From Sphagnum magellanicum (taxonomy: Eukaryota; Streptophyta; Sphagnopsida; Sphagnales; Sphagnaceae): a stretch of 64,000 nt of DNA. Numbering within the stretch: the first letter of the stretch is position 1; the number at the start of each line of letters is the position of its first letter. Location: contig CM038916.1 in assembly GCA_021904315.1 (NCBI GenBank), positions 17,319,897 to 17,383,896 of the forward strand. The letters run 5' to 3'. This document shows positions 36,685-49,107 of this stretch, piece after piece. Both the position numbers and the translations under genes were made by a program. The notes below the pieces were generated by a model, which was not told the DNA's origin, did not search any database, and worked only from the letters and a program-made list of their open reading frames with translations.

Positions 36685-37726
36685 CTCTCCAAGTTGAAGA
36701 TCCAATTATGCTGGCAAATAATGTGAAACATGTTTCAACTAAAAAACCATTTAAAAAATATTCTTAGCATTTAAGGTTTTTTAATTGGTACATAGTCAAA
36801 ACATTGATTAGTGTCCAACAATTTTAGTGACATCATCAACATACATATATGAATGATAAAATGTAATAGAGGATGGATAAAATGTAGTCTTGTTTACAAT
36901 TTTGTTACAATTATCTCTTTCAACTAAACAAAACAATTAGAAAACAATTTATATAATATTTAAATATTTATTTAAAATTACCAAACATTAAATTACATGT
37001 AAATTCTATTTGTATAAATGAATGGTTTTTATTATGCATATAAAAATTAAATTTTAATCTCAAAATAATGTTTTTTTAAAAATTCAAAATACATCTTAGT
37101 AATAATGTTTATGTTCAATACACATGTAATTTATTATTTTTATGTAGATTATTACAACATATCAAATAATGATACATAATCAATAATATTGTGTAACTCT
37201 AATATTTGTTCATTTTTATAAATATGATATATTCATATTTGTTTTAAATTGTGATAAAAAATCATTAAACAATAATGTACCTTATGTCATTTGCCCAAGA
37301 TTGAATGCATTCAATTGAATTTTCCTTCCAAACCCCTTTTTGTAATTATCTGAATTTTCAACAACAATATCCAATAAAAATTCAATAATATTGTCCACAT
37401 TTTAGGTCTCAAAATTACAAAATCAACTTTATTAAATCAAACTTGGTGAGTGTTTTCCAACAATACCAAGAATGCCCCCAAATTTGAATATAGTTTTCAA
37501 TCTTGGTTTTTTTACTTTTTCAATTCAATGAAAGATTAGTTCAATAATCAATAGATTCCACATTATAGTTCCAAATATTATAAACCAAGTTGGTGCAACC
37601 CTACTCATAAAAAATATTTCAAAGTTGCAAAAAACAAGTTAAAACTATATGTGTCGTTTTCAACTTGATTTGTAATTGAGCATTAGTTGAAAACTTAGTT
37701 GCAAAAAGGGGGGGTTTCTACTAATG

Positions 37727-39016
37727 AGGGCATTACATGAATATGTATTGAATAAATATTCATCTAATTTAATTTGATTATGGACTATGACAAGTTATTT
37801 GCATAACTTTTAAAGTGCATAAAAATTTGAATGTTAAAGATCTTGTAATGAAATTTTCACATTCTATTTTGATGTATGAATTCATTACTCACATGAGCCC
37901 CTTTCCATCATATGCACCTATAAAATGGAATTAACCACTCTAAAAATTGTCAAACTATGTTTTGTTATGTCCATAATGTTCCGCCATAGAATGCTTCCAC
38001 CTTTTTTGTAATCACAATTTGTAAAAAAGAAAAGAAAAACATATTTGAAAGCATGTAGGTTAACAATTTTACATAATAAGATAATTTATTGCAATTTAAC
38101 ATAATAACATGGACTTGGAAAAGTATGTAACATGTGCCTTTTCATCTCCATATATATAGGGGGGTAAGGGAAACCATTTATGTAATTAGGTTTAGAATTG
38201 GTAGGTATGAACAAATCAAACAAAAAAAAAAATTATTATTGAATAGATTTAAATGTCTCATTACATGTAATAATTTTGAAAAAGATGGTTAGCTCAATTT
38301 TTGTGAAAGAAACATTGATTGTAATGAATGACACATCAAGTGCATGATATTAAATAATAAATCAAGCAATAATGTGAGAAGATGCATCATAAAGTTTGAA
38401 CTTGTGTGATCTTAAGGTTAGGTGGAAAACTTGTAATAAATCTTAATTTCTTACCCTTGTTTTATCACCACATTGTAGACAATTTTTAATAATGTTTTAA
38501 AACAAATATTCTTGTAATTCAATTTAAGTTCAAGTCAATTCACGCTTTAGTGGAAAGGTTTGTTCAATTCCAATATTTTTAATTTAAACAAAATGCAATA
38601 AAACACATCCACCCCCACACCCCTTATTTGGGCCTCTACAAATGTCTACCACACGCAACATAAAATGTTAATTGATATCCCCATTCCCACTCATATGCAT
38701 GAAAACTTGAGAGTATCAAGTGAATTTAATAATATGATTCACCAATATATGATTTTTTAATTGCTAAAAATTGCCACAATTGCTTACAATATGAAAAAGG
38801 TGTTTAAATTTGTCTATTTTCACATTTTAAATATCACAAAATTTGGCTAAATATATTTGTGGATGATTACCATTTAAGCAATATCACAAAATTGAAAGAA
38901 ATACATAATGTCAAGGATATGAAGAACCACAAGAACAAAAGCTAAAGGAAAGGTCTAAGTTTGACTTTTGAACAAGGAACAAAATAAGATTATGTAATTC
39001 AAAAACAGAAACACAT
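37727..39016. other. AT-rich intergenic DNA, no feature seen
   Basis: No coding signal, element terminus or tandem repeat was recognised. It includes an A-run at about 38221-38232. Confidence 0.4.
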
Positions 39017-40077
39017 GACTAGTAGAAAAAAAGTTGTATTACAATGTCGCAACCCTAACCTTGGGCTCACGACCAAAAAAAGGGCTTACAAGAGGGCAAG
39101 ACAAGAGGGAAACCCGGAAGACACATCTTATACTCCCGAGAATGCAAAAAAATGTGAGAGAATGAACCCTCACACTCCCAAGGCAACTCTCACTTGGGGA
39201 GTTAAAGTCCCGAAAGACTCCCAAATCTTCAGGGAGCGATTGTAGGGATCAAAACCCATTGATTTGAAGAGTTTTTTATATATTGGAAAGCTATTGAAAC
39301 GTCTAAAATGGGCTCGCATTATCCATTTGGACATTTGAAACACAAGTTATGGCCAAAAGAAAGGCCGAAAGTCAAATTGGCAGTTTGATTCTCGACCATT
39401 AAAAATCAGGAATCGACCCGATTTCCTTGCATTCAGGTGGCATGCGACATACCGTTGGAAAGCTCGATCAAAGGTTTGCACACAAAGTTATGGGGCCCCA
39501 AAGTCGTGGGAGTCCCAACTTTGGCAATTTCGAGATTTCCACTTGGGAGTCCCGGGACAAAAAGCCATTTGGATGTGGGCCTTGTGGAGAGGCACAAAGT
39601 ACACTATAAAGGGGATGGTGGTGGCTTCCCCCAAGTCCGGGCCGTGGTGAATCTTGTGAGTCCAAATGGCCCGTGGCTTGTCCTAACACCAAAAGTGCTT
39701 TAATTATGCACTAACCACCTTGTGTTGGTTTTGTGCAAATTCATGTAAGTAGTTGATGCTTATCACTCTTCCTAGTCCCATCTCAGAGTTCCAACACACT
39801 TCTCTACCCCTTAAAGTGCTACAAGCTAAGGAACATGCCCCGACTCCTTGCTTTTCTGTTGTTTTCAATTTGGACTCACATTTGAGTCCATCAAGGAGCT
39901 TAGGGGTGCGTCATAAAACTGTCCAAGGTGATTAAAAAAGTCATTTGCAATTATTTTGGTCACCAAAATATTTTTGTCATTTGCGATTATTTTGTTGTAT
40001 TTTGATGACCAAAATAATTGCAAATGACTCTTTTAATCACCTTGGACAAGCTACAATATGGGTTTTTTCTACTATTG
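39017..40077. mobile_element. CACTA-like MITE with long terminal inverted repeats, interrupted by a solo LTR
   Basis: The left arm starts GACTAGTAGAAAAAAAG and, after the LTR insertion, continues at about 39919 with CTGTCCAAGGTGATTAAAA, GTCATTTGCAATTATTTTGG. The right arm (to 40077) is its reverse complement: CAATAGTAGAAAAAACCC, TTGTCCAAGGTGATTAAAAG, GTCATTTGCAATTATTTTGG. Without the LTR the element is about 187 bp and could fold into an almost complete hairpin with arms of about 80 bp. The end sequence resembles the CACTAGTAGAAA termini of the larger elements. The target duplication is unclear. Confidence 0.72.
39045..39913 (+). mobile_element. Solo LTR (plus), 869 bp, inside the left arm of a MITE
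   Basis: It starts TGTCGCAACCC and ends GTGCGTCA, flanked by tacaa (39040-39044) and taaaa (39914-39918). Same family as the copies at 35419, 46666 and 55187, but more diverged from the 35419/46666 pair. A fossil with no internal domain. Confidence 0.8.
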
Positions 40078-41760
40078 ACAAAACCTACGAACAAAAACAC
40101 GAAATGTGTAAGACAAACATGAAAATGGATATTTATTATACTAACAAATGCAATCATGAACATGAAAAGAACATGACAAGGTTATGGTGCAAGATCGTGC
40201 TTAAAAATGTTGTTAAACATATTGAAGGAAATGAAAGGCCTTACTCCTATTTATACGCCTTTGGGGATTTAACCCAAGGAAGCTTCTAAAAAGGTTTCTA
40301 TGTGTGCATCAAGTAAATAAACTTTTTGAAAACCTTCTAACTAAAAGTCGATTAGTTAACTAAAAGTTAATTAAAACTTAATCAAGGTAAACTAGGACTT
40401 AACTAAGAAAATTAATTAAAAATTAACTAAGACTTAATTGGAAATTAATTAAAAATGAACTGAAACTAAATTAAGAATTAAGTACAAGTTTAATGCATCA
40501 TGGATGAACATTCAAAAAAATGAACCCCATGGCATTGGCATCTATGACACATAAAAATCATTTACATTATACTTCATTTACATTTGGTAAAGGACTTTTG
40601 AATTTTGAGATTGTGAAACATGTAGTTTGAATTTTAAACTTTTCAAATATAACATTTTTAAAATTGTGAATGTTTTAAAGATGTGGTTAATAAATTTTTA
40701 CCATTTATGTTTTGTAAATTATCATTAAAACACGTTCATTAGCAAAGAAACAAAATAGTCTTTTGCAAAATTATTTTTATTTGATGTAACTACTTTTCAT
40801 TTTCAAAAGTTTCACTATAAGGAATTTGTAAATTAACAACTTGATTTATGACTAATTTTTAGTCATAAATGACACATGTGACTACAAATTCCCTAGTCAC
40901 CTTGGACAAGTCGCATAAGATTTTAATCATAAAAGATATTATGTGGCACTAAGTCACAACAATGATCAAATCAAGGTGCAACTTCCATGGATTTTTCATC
41001 CAACAAACATCCAACCTATGTGGCACTATAATTTGTGACTAGAATCTGCAATGGCATATGTCTACATTAAGTACATTTATGATTAATTTCTACAACTAGA
41101 ATGTGTAGTCACATAAGGTGGTCCATAGTCGTCTAAAATGTATCCATGTGGCAACAATCTATTTAACAATTGAACATGGATCATTAATTAGATTACGTAC
41201 ACATGGGCATTTTAATTTTAAATTTTACATTATAAAATATGGTAATTACATTCCAAATGGGTGGGTAGGATGTAGCCACATGGTAGGCATCCATTTGACA
41301 ATCGAACATAGATTATCCATTAAATGGTCGCAATACATCCACGTGGCAAGAATATGTGCAACAATTGGAGAATGATCATCCATCAAATCATCAACACATG
41401 GCAACAAACAATAACTTTGAAATGTTAATTATAATAATAAATTAAATTTAAATGTGTTAGGATGTAGACACATGGCAAAAATCCATCTAACAATCAGACA
41501 AGGATGGTCCATTAGATGACATACACATGGCATCATATAATAATTTAAAACTTAATTTGGCATTTTTTAAAATATTAATTCAATTTTAATATTTTTGGGT
41601 GTATCCATGTGGTAAGAATCTGCTTTTAATAATAAATCATTTTATAATTAAAAAGTGGTGTCCTATGTGTGACTATGATAATCGCATAGTAAGTCACTAT
41701 TACAACTACATATGTAACTCCACTAATTGCAGGGTAGACCAATTCCTATATTTCTAACTT
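40078..41760. repeat. AT-rich region with degenerate CACATGGCA tandem repeats
   Basis: From about 41120 to 41640 the motif (C/A)CA(C/T)(A/G)TGGCA followed by ATCCATTTAACAATC recurs about every 60-170 bp with large length variation. At 40845-40872 there is a small perfect hairpin (TTTATGACTA / TAGTCATAAA). At about 40898 CACCTTGGACAAG repeats a phrase of the neighbouring MITE. This could be another element of that family, but I could not fix its ends. The stretch 40320-40500 is short degenerate TTAATTAAAA repeats. Confidence 0.4.
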
Positions 41761-42960
41761 TCAACAATTAAAACAATGTAACGGAAGTAATGCAAAACAT
41801 GACAAGACATTATGGGACCTAAATTACTAAAGCAAAATTACAATGTGATAATCTCCAATTTATTGACTAATTGAAACATAAATACACCAAGAAGGAAATG
41901 GAAATCAAAGCAATGACAAACTTGTAAAAGCTTAAATTACACCACATTTAACTACCATGATTCTAAGAGTTACTAAGAACTTGCTTTTTGCATATTCACA
42001 CCTTCCCAAAGTGTGAATTGATTGTTCACATCCTTTAGTAGTAGTTGTGGAAGGTCACCTTAAAGTTTGGTTGAAACAAAGTTGTTTCAGGGAATATCAC
42101 ACCCTACACCTCGACCTTGTACACACCATCTACAATAAGAACCCCATGAAACATGTCATTAACAACACCAGAAACTACATCGCTCGCTACAATATGACGC
42201 TTGTCATTGCAAAAAACTATTCCACTTGCTAGAATATGGTGCTTACTCATAAGAACACTTGTTCACCTATGGCAAATTGCACATGCAAGTTTTGACAACC
42301 TAACTAGCCATTCACATGGACATGTAGTGCCTAACACTAAACAAATTTTGGGGTGGTTTTAAAAACAAGCATTTACACAAGGAATTCAAATCATTATTTA
42401 AACATGGTGATGGGGCACCTTAGAGTTGGCGATATCTTTTGTGGATGTTGGCTGCACTATCACCACATGTCCTCGAAATCTCAACGTAAGAGGATTTGTT
42501 TTACTTAGTTTCTTTGCTTTCTTGGCCTACCAACCACATAGAATCAAACCATATGCGCAACAATTTATGCATTATCATGACCTTCTATTGAAACTACAGA
42601 AAAATAGTATGCATGAATAGAAGGTACATAACAAAATAATCCATCTTTGGTAAGCAAACAATTATTTCAACTTAAGTTACAAATTTTAGCCAAGAATTGA
42701 TAGTGTATACAAACTTGATTCATAACAAAATTGGTGTTCTAATCTCGTTCACAAGTCTCATGTGTTTCCATTATGATTCTCATCTTCATTTGTTTGTGTG
42801 GCTTGCAAGATAGGACAAATTGTTGTTTATATATATTGCCATGACCTACCAATAGGCCTAAAGGATATAAGATAAACCAATACAAGTACAAGTTTGACTT
42901 TTATTATAGAATCCAAAATGCGTATTATTTCAAGTTACATGTACCTTAATCACCACACTA
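41761..42960. other. Intergenic DNA, no feature seen
   Basis: Several short open frames occur on the plus strand (42047-42232, 42426-42620) without family resemblance. Confidence 0.35.
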
Positions 42961-43770
42961 ACTAGAAAAATTTGTTGACTTGGGCTTCTAAACATGCTTT
43001 CATCTGCTTGAATAACTTATGAACCTCATTTGGCATAATTTCACCTACTTTATTGATTACAAGAACCTCATTTAGCATATTGTCATACACTTGAGTGAAT
43101 GGAGGAACTTCATTTGCTACAATTACCACATTAATTACATGCATTACATAATTCGTCCCTAGCACCAACTTTGGATCACTCTTGCATAAATTATCATCAA
43201 ATCTCATGGGCATGAAGTCGTAATTGAACTATCCAACTTTGAATTTAGCCCACTTTAAGATCATACGTTCCAATTGAAGCATATAAAAACAATTGAACAA
43301 TCCGTTGAAATTGTTAAACTATGCACCATAGAATGTGTCTAACATCAAATAATAATAATCAAATTGAAGGATAAAAAATAACAAGCTAACAGATTTGCTT
43401 CTAGCTATAAGGCAACACATTTACAACCCACCAGCCCATCATGTGCACCACTTGCATCAAATTTTGCAACCAAGCTTTTTCCTTTCCTTTCAAGTATGAT
43501 GTTATTACCAACAATGTGGGCTACATTTTGCCCAAGAATAAAAGCATGTCCTCTCAATCCTAGACTTCCCACATTTACCCCAATAGACTGAAATTATCTC
43601 ATAAATGTAAGAATTGTGGATTCGAAAGATTGGATGGACTTGGCATTTTCAATACATGATTGAAGGATTTTTAGTAATTTGAATTCAATTGCTGTCACTT
43701 GTGAAGATAAACTAGATGTATTGCCACCTTGCAATAATATGCATGCACACACCAAAGACCTTAAACATCA
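42961..43770 (-). pseudogene. Unrecognised decayed coding remnant
   Basis: On the minus strand, coherent protein-like stretches run in order: GGNTSSLSSQVTAIEFKLLK and IENAKSIQSFES (about 43620-43730), GVNVGSLGLRGHAFILGQNV and SLVAKFDASGAHDGLVGCK (about 43420-43590), then PMRFDDNLCKSDPKLVLGTN (43213-42962). Stops and frame changes separate them. I do not recognise the family; a transposon-encoded accessory protein is possible given the surroundings. Confidence 0.35.
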
Positions 43771-44999
43771 ACAAGAATGGCATTGATTACGCACTTAACA
43801 TCTATGACCTTAAGCATTGGGTTTGTTGGGTATTCCCAAGTTCAAATGTGACCTAAATGTAGGCCATTAATTATTATGTTCCGAAACCCAACAAACCTTG
43901 GAGGTGATAGATTGTATCCTACATATAATGGATCATGTAAATGATAATGAAAAAAATTGAATAGACCATATAGGCTTGCATTTACAATGTTGGCAAAAAG
44001 GTGCAACAACAAATATAAATTCAATTCCAAGGGTTTAGGGAACCATTGACCATCTTTGCACAAAAACAAATAAGGGGTGGTGGTGGAGAGAACCAAGCTC
44101 TAGCCGCCATCATTGGGAGCTCGACCTCTCTTCTAAACCTCCAAAGTTCGGGCACAAGCGGAGGTTCATGTGCCTTAGGGAAGGTTCGAGATAGAAAAGG
44201 TCGAAAGCGGGTGCAATTCGAACCTCCTTTTTTATTTTTCATTTTTTTCCAAAATTTTAAACCTAGGGCATAGGTTCAGCACCAATCCAAACTTACCAAC
44301 ATTTTTATTTTTATTTTTATTTTGTTAATTTATTTGAAATATTTCATCCAAATTTTGGATGAAAATAAAATCATCCATCTAGCTAAGGGTAGTTAGTGGA
44401 CAAACAAGGGTTAGTGATCATGCAGGTAGGCTAGCAAGCAAACAACCCACCTATGAACATACATTAGATGATTTTACCCTTAAGACCAGATAGACAATCC
44501 ATTTTATTTTCATTTTTTGGAATTTTCATTTTGAATTTCTTCTGAAATTCATATCTTTTGCATACGGAGCCAGATTGACAAACCATACACATCATTAACT
44601 TTTTGGAGAGGAAAATTATATACATGTGAAGTTGCAAAAGTTTTGGAGGCTAGAGGTTGATTTGGTAATTATGGAATTATTTGCCATTCAACTTTGGGAA
44701 TCTAATTCTCACCCATACAAAGGCGGAATCAAAAGTTTTTTGTGGCAATTAGTTCATGGCAAGGAATATTTTTAGCATGGGGGTTATGTGTTAGTTGGAC
44801 GCAAGCACTTTTGGAGGCTTATTCCAAGATGCTAGGTGGTTTGTGGCCAACTTTTTCGTATTAAACATTTGGCAATTCAACATTGTGTTGGAGTTATATT
44901 TTTTATACCTTATAGGTGGTGGAGTGTTGTGCCATCAACAAACATAGAGGATTAACATCCTTGTAGATTTTGTTTGAACCATTGTAGGTGTATCATCTT

Positions 45000-46440
45000 T
45001 TTATGATTGGATTTCAAGGGGGACACCCAAGTTAAGGTTAGTGTTCATCACGAAGGTGATACAAGATTCAAGGGATAAAAACATTGTTACTAGGGGTTTC
45101 ACCAAGCGAGGGGTGTGGTTTAGACCATCCACACCACCTTCATCATCATCTTGGGGAAATTCTTTAGATTTTGAGATAGATTTTTCTCCAAGGTTTGTCA
45201 CCCTTCCATTGTTTTGGGACATGGAAGAGATGTATGGAGCCACCAAAGGGCCTTGTCAATATTCAAGGGCGGTTGGCACCATTGAGGTGGATGATTTCAT
45301 CCAGGAGTTTAATAATTGGTGTGATATGCAGTAAATGCGTAATCCCCATTTGTTCACACCTTTCATAGCATGGAAGGTTTGTTTCAACATTTGGAAGGGC
45401 TGCTTATGGATGCTTATCATGAGTTCAAACGTGCACATGAGATTTAGATTGAAGAGGGTGGAACCATTAGAAGCGGTGGAACTACTAAGGGTGGTGTTGC
45501 AAGGGCATGCATTAGTACATGAGGTCCATTGCCCATATTTAACCCAGTTGCAGAATTCTTCCATGAGTTACAACGGAATTACTAAAGGGTTAGGATTGAA
45601 AAGTTACGAATTTTGCAAAATTTTCAACGTAAACCCCATGTAAGTTTACAAAAAGCTTATGCACAAATGTGTAGGTTGATCATGATGACACAAGATGCAT
45701 AAAAGCCCAAACAATTCAATTTTGGTATGGGATCCTAGACAAAAAGCTTAAACGTTGAATGTAGGATGTCATGAACACCACCATCACCCATCGTTTGCAT
45801 CATCATTTGCACCAACATAGTTGCCTACATCATTGCTTGCATTATTGTTAACTTTTGGTTAACTTCGAATTCACTATTAATTAAGAAGTTTCTCAAGAAA
45901 CTTCCTTAGTTGGTGCACATGTGGAACCCTCTATAGAAGCTTCTTTGAATTAAGAATATTCTTAAGAAGCTTTCTTAATCGATGCACACATGTCCATAAA
46001 GGCTTCCTTGAGTTAGGTCTTCAATAGGGTATAATAAGGGTAGGACCTCTTGTTATCTTCAATTTGTTCAACATTAGTTTTGGATACATTTTCTTGTCAT
46101 AACCTTTGTTTTCATACGTTATCAAAATAAAGTTTTGTTTGAATCATCTTTTAACATATATCGTGTTCTTGCCTTATGTCTTTATGTTTCTAGTCTTAGA
46201 TTAGATTTAGGCTTACATTTCTTATGATTTGTTTTTCTTGTTGTGTCTTTGGTTTGATTTTCGTTTTTGTAGTTTTTTGTGTTTGTGACACGGAATGCCA
46301 TTTTATTATAACTTGCCAACCCACTTTGGTTAGTGTGTTTTAATTATCGGAAAGGATTAAAATGAACATGGTGGAGGAATGAGTGGTCACCCTTGGGTTC
46401 AACAAAGAAAACCCAAGGAATTTTCCAACACCATCAGGCC
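45000..46440 (+). mobile_element. LTR-retrotransposon fossil with gag-like remnant
   Basis: Between about 45040 and 45720 plus-strand protein-like stretches resemble a plant retrotransposon gag region (for example EVDDFIQEFNNW followed by further alpha-helical segments). It is broken by several changes, and no pol domain is visible. The DNA that follows (45870-46015) holds two diverged copies of a phrase around CTTCCTTAGTTGGTGCACATG / CTTTCTTAATCGATGCACACATG, which may be LTR or untranslated sequence of the same element. Age cannot be estimated because no LTR pair is present. Confidence 0.45.
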
Positions 46441-46510
46441 AATCACAGAATACTAATGTTAGTAAAGGTTAAAGTTTTGAGAAAGGTTAAAAGGGGAAAG
46501 GTGCAGCTAT

Positions 46511-47617
46511 TGTAACCCTACCTTAAGAGAAGTGTGAGGATGAAACTCACACTCCTGAAATTGGGACTTGGGAGTCCTCTGGGACTCCCGAAACTTTAGA
46601 GTTCGATTGCAAGGGTCAAAACACCTCGCATTGGTGTGTTCTTTATATCATTAAAAAGCTATTGATGTTGCAACCCCACTTTGGGGCTAAGTGTAAGAAT
46701 GCAATTCACATTCCCAAAAGTGAGAAAATGGAGTCCTCTGGGACTCCCAAAAATTCAGAAGACGATTTGAGGGGTCAAATTTCCTCGCATTGGTGCGTTC
46801 TTTATATCAACGGAAAGGTCTTGAAGTGTAGATGCCCAAAATGGTCTCGTATGGACCATTTGGACATCTACAGCCCAAGTTATGGGCAAAAGAAGGGCCG
46901 GGAGTCAAACTGCTAGTTTGACTCCTGACCACTAAAAGTCGAGAATCAACCTCTTCCTAACGTCTCCTCAAGGAGTGACACAGCGTTGGAAAGCTCTCGA
47001 CGAGAGCTACAACTTTGGTTCAAACCTCGTCCCGATCTGAGTTCGGGGCGAAGAGCTATGAGCGTCCAAAGTCCCGGGATTCCAACCCGAGACTCCAACC
47101 CGGGATAGTTTCGGGACTCCAACTTGGGAGTCCTGGGAAAAAGAGCCATTCGGATGTCGTTTCCACGGTGAGACACATAGAATACTATATGGGGGAAGGT
47201 GGTGGCTTCCCCCGAGTTCGGGCCGTGGTGAGTCTTGTGTGTCAAAGTGCCCGTGACTTGTCCCAACACCCAAGGGTGTTTCTGAATGCTAATTAACCCT
47301 CTTGTGGTTGGTTTTGGATGCAGATTCGAGTTTGATAATCTAATCTCTCTTCCTAGTCTAATCCCGGGACTTCTAGCACGCCCCTCTACTCCCTTTTTGT
47401 GCTGGAAGTCGAGAACGACTCTCAAGTCCCAACTTTTCGCAACTTTACATAGTTGGACCTTCAAGTGGGTTCAACAAGGGACTTAAGAGTGCGTCAATTG
47501 AAGTGTAGATGTCAAAAATGGTCTCGCATGGGCCATTTGGACATCTGCAGGACAAGTCATGGCAAAAAGAAGAGCCGGGAGTCAAACTAGCAATTTGACT
47601 CCCGCCCATTAAAAGTC
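46511..47617 (+). mobile_element. Partial LTR, outer copy, interrupted by a copy of its own family
   Basis: The left part (about 46511-46665) and right part (47497-about 47617) align with consecutive segments of the same LTR family; the inner copy sits between them. The sequence stops matching the family at about 47617, so this copy is incomplete at its 3' side. It is a fossil and older than the copy inside it. Confidence 0.7.
46666..47496 (+). mobile_element. Solo LTR, inner copy (plus), 831 bp, perfect target duplication
   Basis: It starts TGTTGCAACCCCAC and ends GTGCGTCA, with a perfect ATTGA duplication at 46661-46665 and 47497-47501. It is highly similar over its whole length to the copy at 35419-36236, so the pair are likely sister insertions from one source lineage. 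No internal domain is present. The intact duplication indicates relative youth. Confidence 0.88.
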
Positions 47618-49107
47618 GGGTTTTCCAAAGTTTTTGGCAGAACCACAAAAAAGGTCCAAGAAGTAAGAGCAGCTCCAGACAAAAGTAGCCTGAATGCTGT
47701 ACTAACATCATTAGACCCAATGCAAACTATAGAACCAGTTCTGGATGGAGTTGAAATCAGTTGACTGCCTGTCCATGAACTTGGTTGTGAAGAGCTTGGA
47801 GGCTATTACAGTACAGAATCATGTCATGGCTGCAGATGCAAATCAATGAAAACAATAACTAGAGCATGTTTATGATAACAACCAGAGAATGTTTTGTCTA
47901 GAGGTGACGAGACCATCATCATTCCAGTGTAGTGGGTGATGGCAGTGCTATATCCAGAGCTGTAAAACCTAAGTAGCTGTTTTCTGTTGGGTTCTTTCTG
48001 TAGCTGCTGTTGCTGCTAGTCTAGACTTACTATGCACCATTCAGAGGTTTTGGTTCCACATCTTTCTGGCTCTAGTTTGATGTCTAAGTTGGGTTGCACT
48101 TTTGCCATTCCATCAACAAATGTTGCACCATATAATTGCTGTGTGATAGTCCTGATGTTTGAATCAAACTCATTGACCAAATTGTACCAAGTTCAGTTCT
48201 GCCATCATACCTGTAAATGTGAGTGAAGAGTGGCTCCTCATTTTTTGGTAAGCTTCTGCATGATGAACTTGTGGGTTCTCATTTGGCCTCCATTTTGATC
48301 TGTACTGCAGCTGTGAGATTCATTAGATTGTGCAACAACAACAACACCCACATGACTGCCAAAACCCTTCAATTGCATTAAAAGGAAATCTGACACCAAA
48401 ATATACCACAAAAGATTAGTCATTCTCCCACTGTTAAAAGTTTTGATGAAACTTTGGGTATTATGAGCAATCTGGTATTGAAGATTGGGTAGGTACTCTC
48501 TTAGACATCCTTGAACTTTCTGAGGTGCTCTTCTCCTTGGTCTTCTTGCGTCTTTCGCACTCTCAGGGTTTTCTCTTGTGGGAAAAACCCATTTGCAGTT
48601 CTCTGAATCTTGATCCTCAAACTGCAAAACCCTAATCAAAGCCCAAAATATACACATAAGAAATGGGATTATCATCCCAGGATTGTTCTACAATAAATAT
48701 GAAGATGTTGCTGCGATGAATAGCACATGAAAAACTTCAGAAAGTTCCCACTTCCTGTTGCCCATTTGTTGACAGACAGATAGACAGACAGACAGACAGG
48801 GTGATCCTTCTCCTGGAGCAAAAAGATGTTGTAGTCTTTGAATACATGATGGGAAGAAGAAGATGATGGAGATGGAAAGAATATTTGATGGAGACAGCAC
48901 TATCACTGTGTCTCCTGTCAATATCCAGTACTGACCTGCTACTGTACACTGTCTGTCATACCATCTGCTCTGTGTATCCCAACTAGGGAGATGTTGCTCA
49001 GTTTATTAAGTAGAACTCTGAGAAGCAGTCTGTTAGCCAATCTGCAGAGGTGTGTGCAATGTGCAGTTGGCTTATGTAATGTTATGATGTGCATTTTTGA
49101 TGTGCAG
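47618..49107. other. Lower-copy DNA with one exon-like segment
   Basis: GC content rises and repeats thin out. On the minus strand a segment (about 48515-48624) preceded by TTTTGCAG reads QFEDQDSENCKWVFPTREN and later RRPRRRAPQKVQG, which looks protein-coding, but no good donor follows and I do not recognise it. A (GACA)n microsatellite with a TAGACA interruption lies at 48772-48800. Confidence 0.3.
48772..48800. repeat. (GACA)n microsatellite
   Basis: Seven GACA-type units, one as GATA, next to a cluster of small imperfect repeats. Confidence 0.85.

Larger units (their letters stand above)
34839..37726. mobile_element. Non-autonomous CACTA element carrying nested solo LTRs
   Basis: The left end is CACTAGTATAAAACCTCCC. 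The right end in reverse complement is CATTAGTAGAAACCCCCC, one base off CACTA. The subterminal motifs TTTTCAACTGCAT, TTTGCAACTATG and TTTCAACTAAG match those of the element at 12618. The flanking 3-mers are aag and agg, an imperfect duplication. Removing the LTR insertions (35045-36684) leaves about 1.25 kb of AT-rich, noncoding DNA. It is older and more worn than the 12618 element. Confidence 0.72.

Noticed and set aside
40813-41753. Possible element bounded by CACTATAAGGAATT and its inverted match
   Set aside because: The inverted match is only about 12 bp with mismatches, and the right end does not read TAGTG. It is more likely chance within AT-rich DNA.
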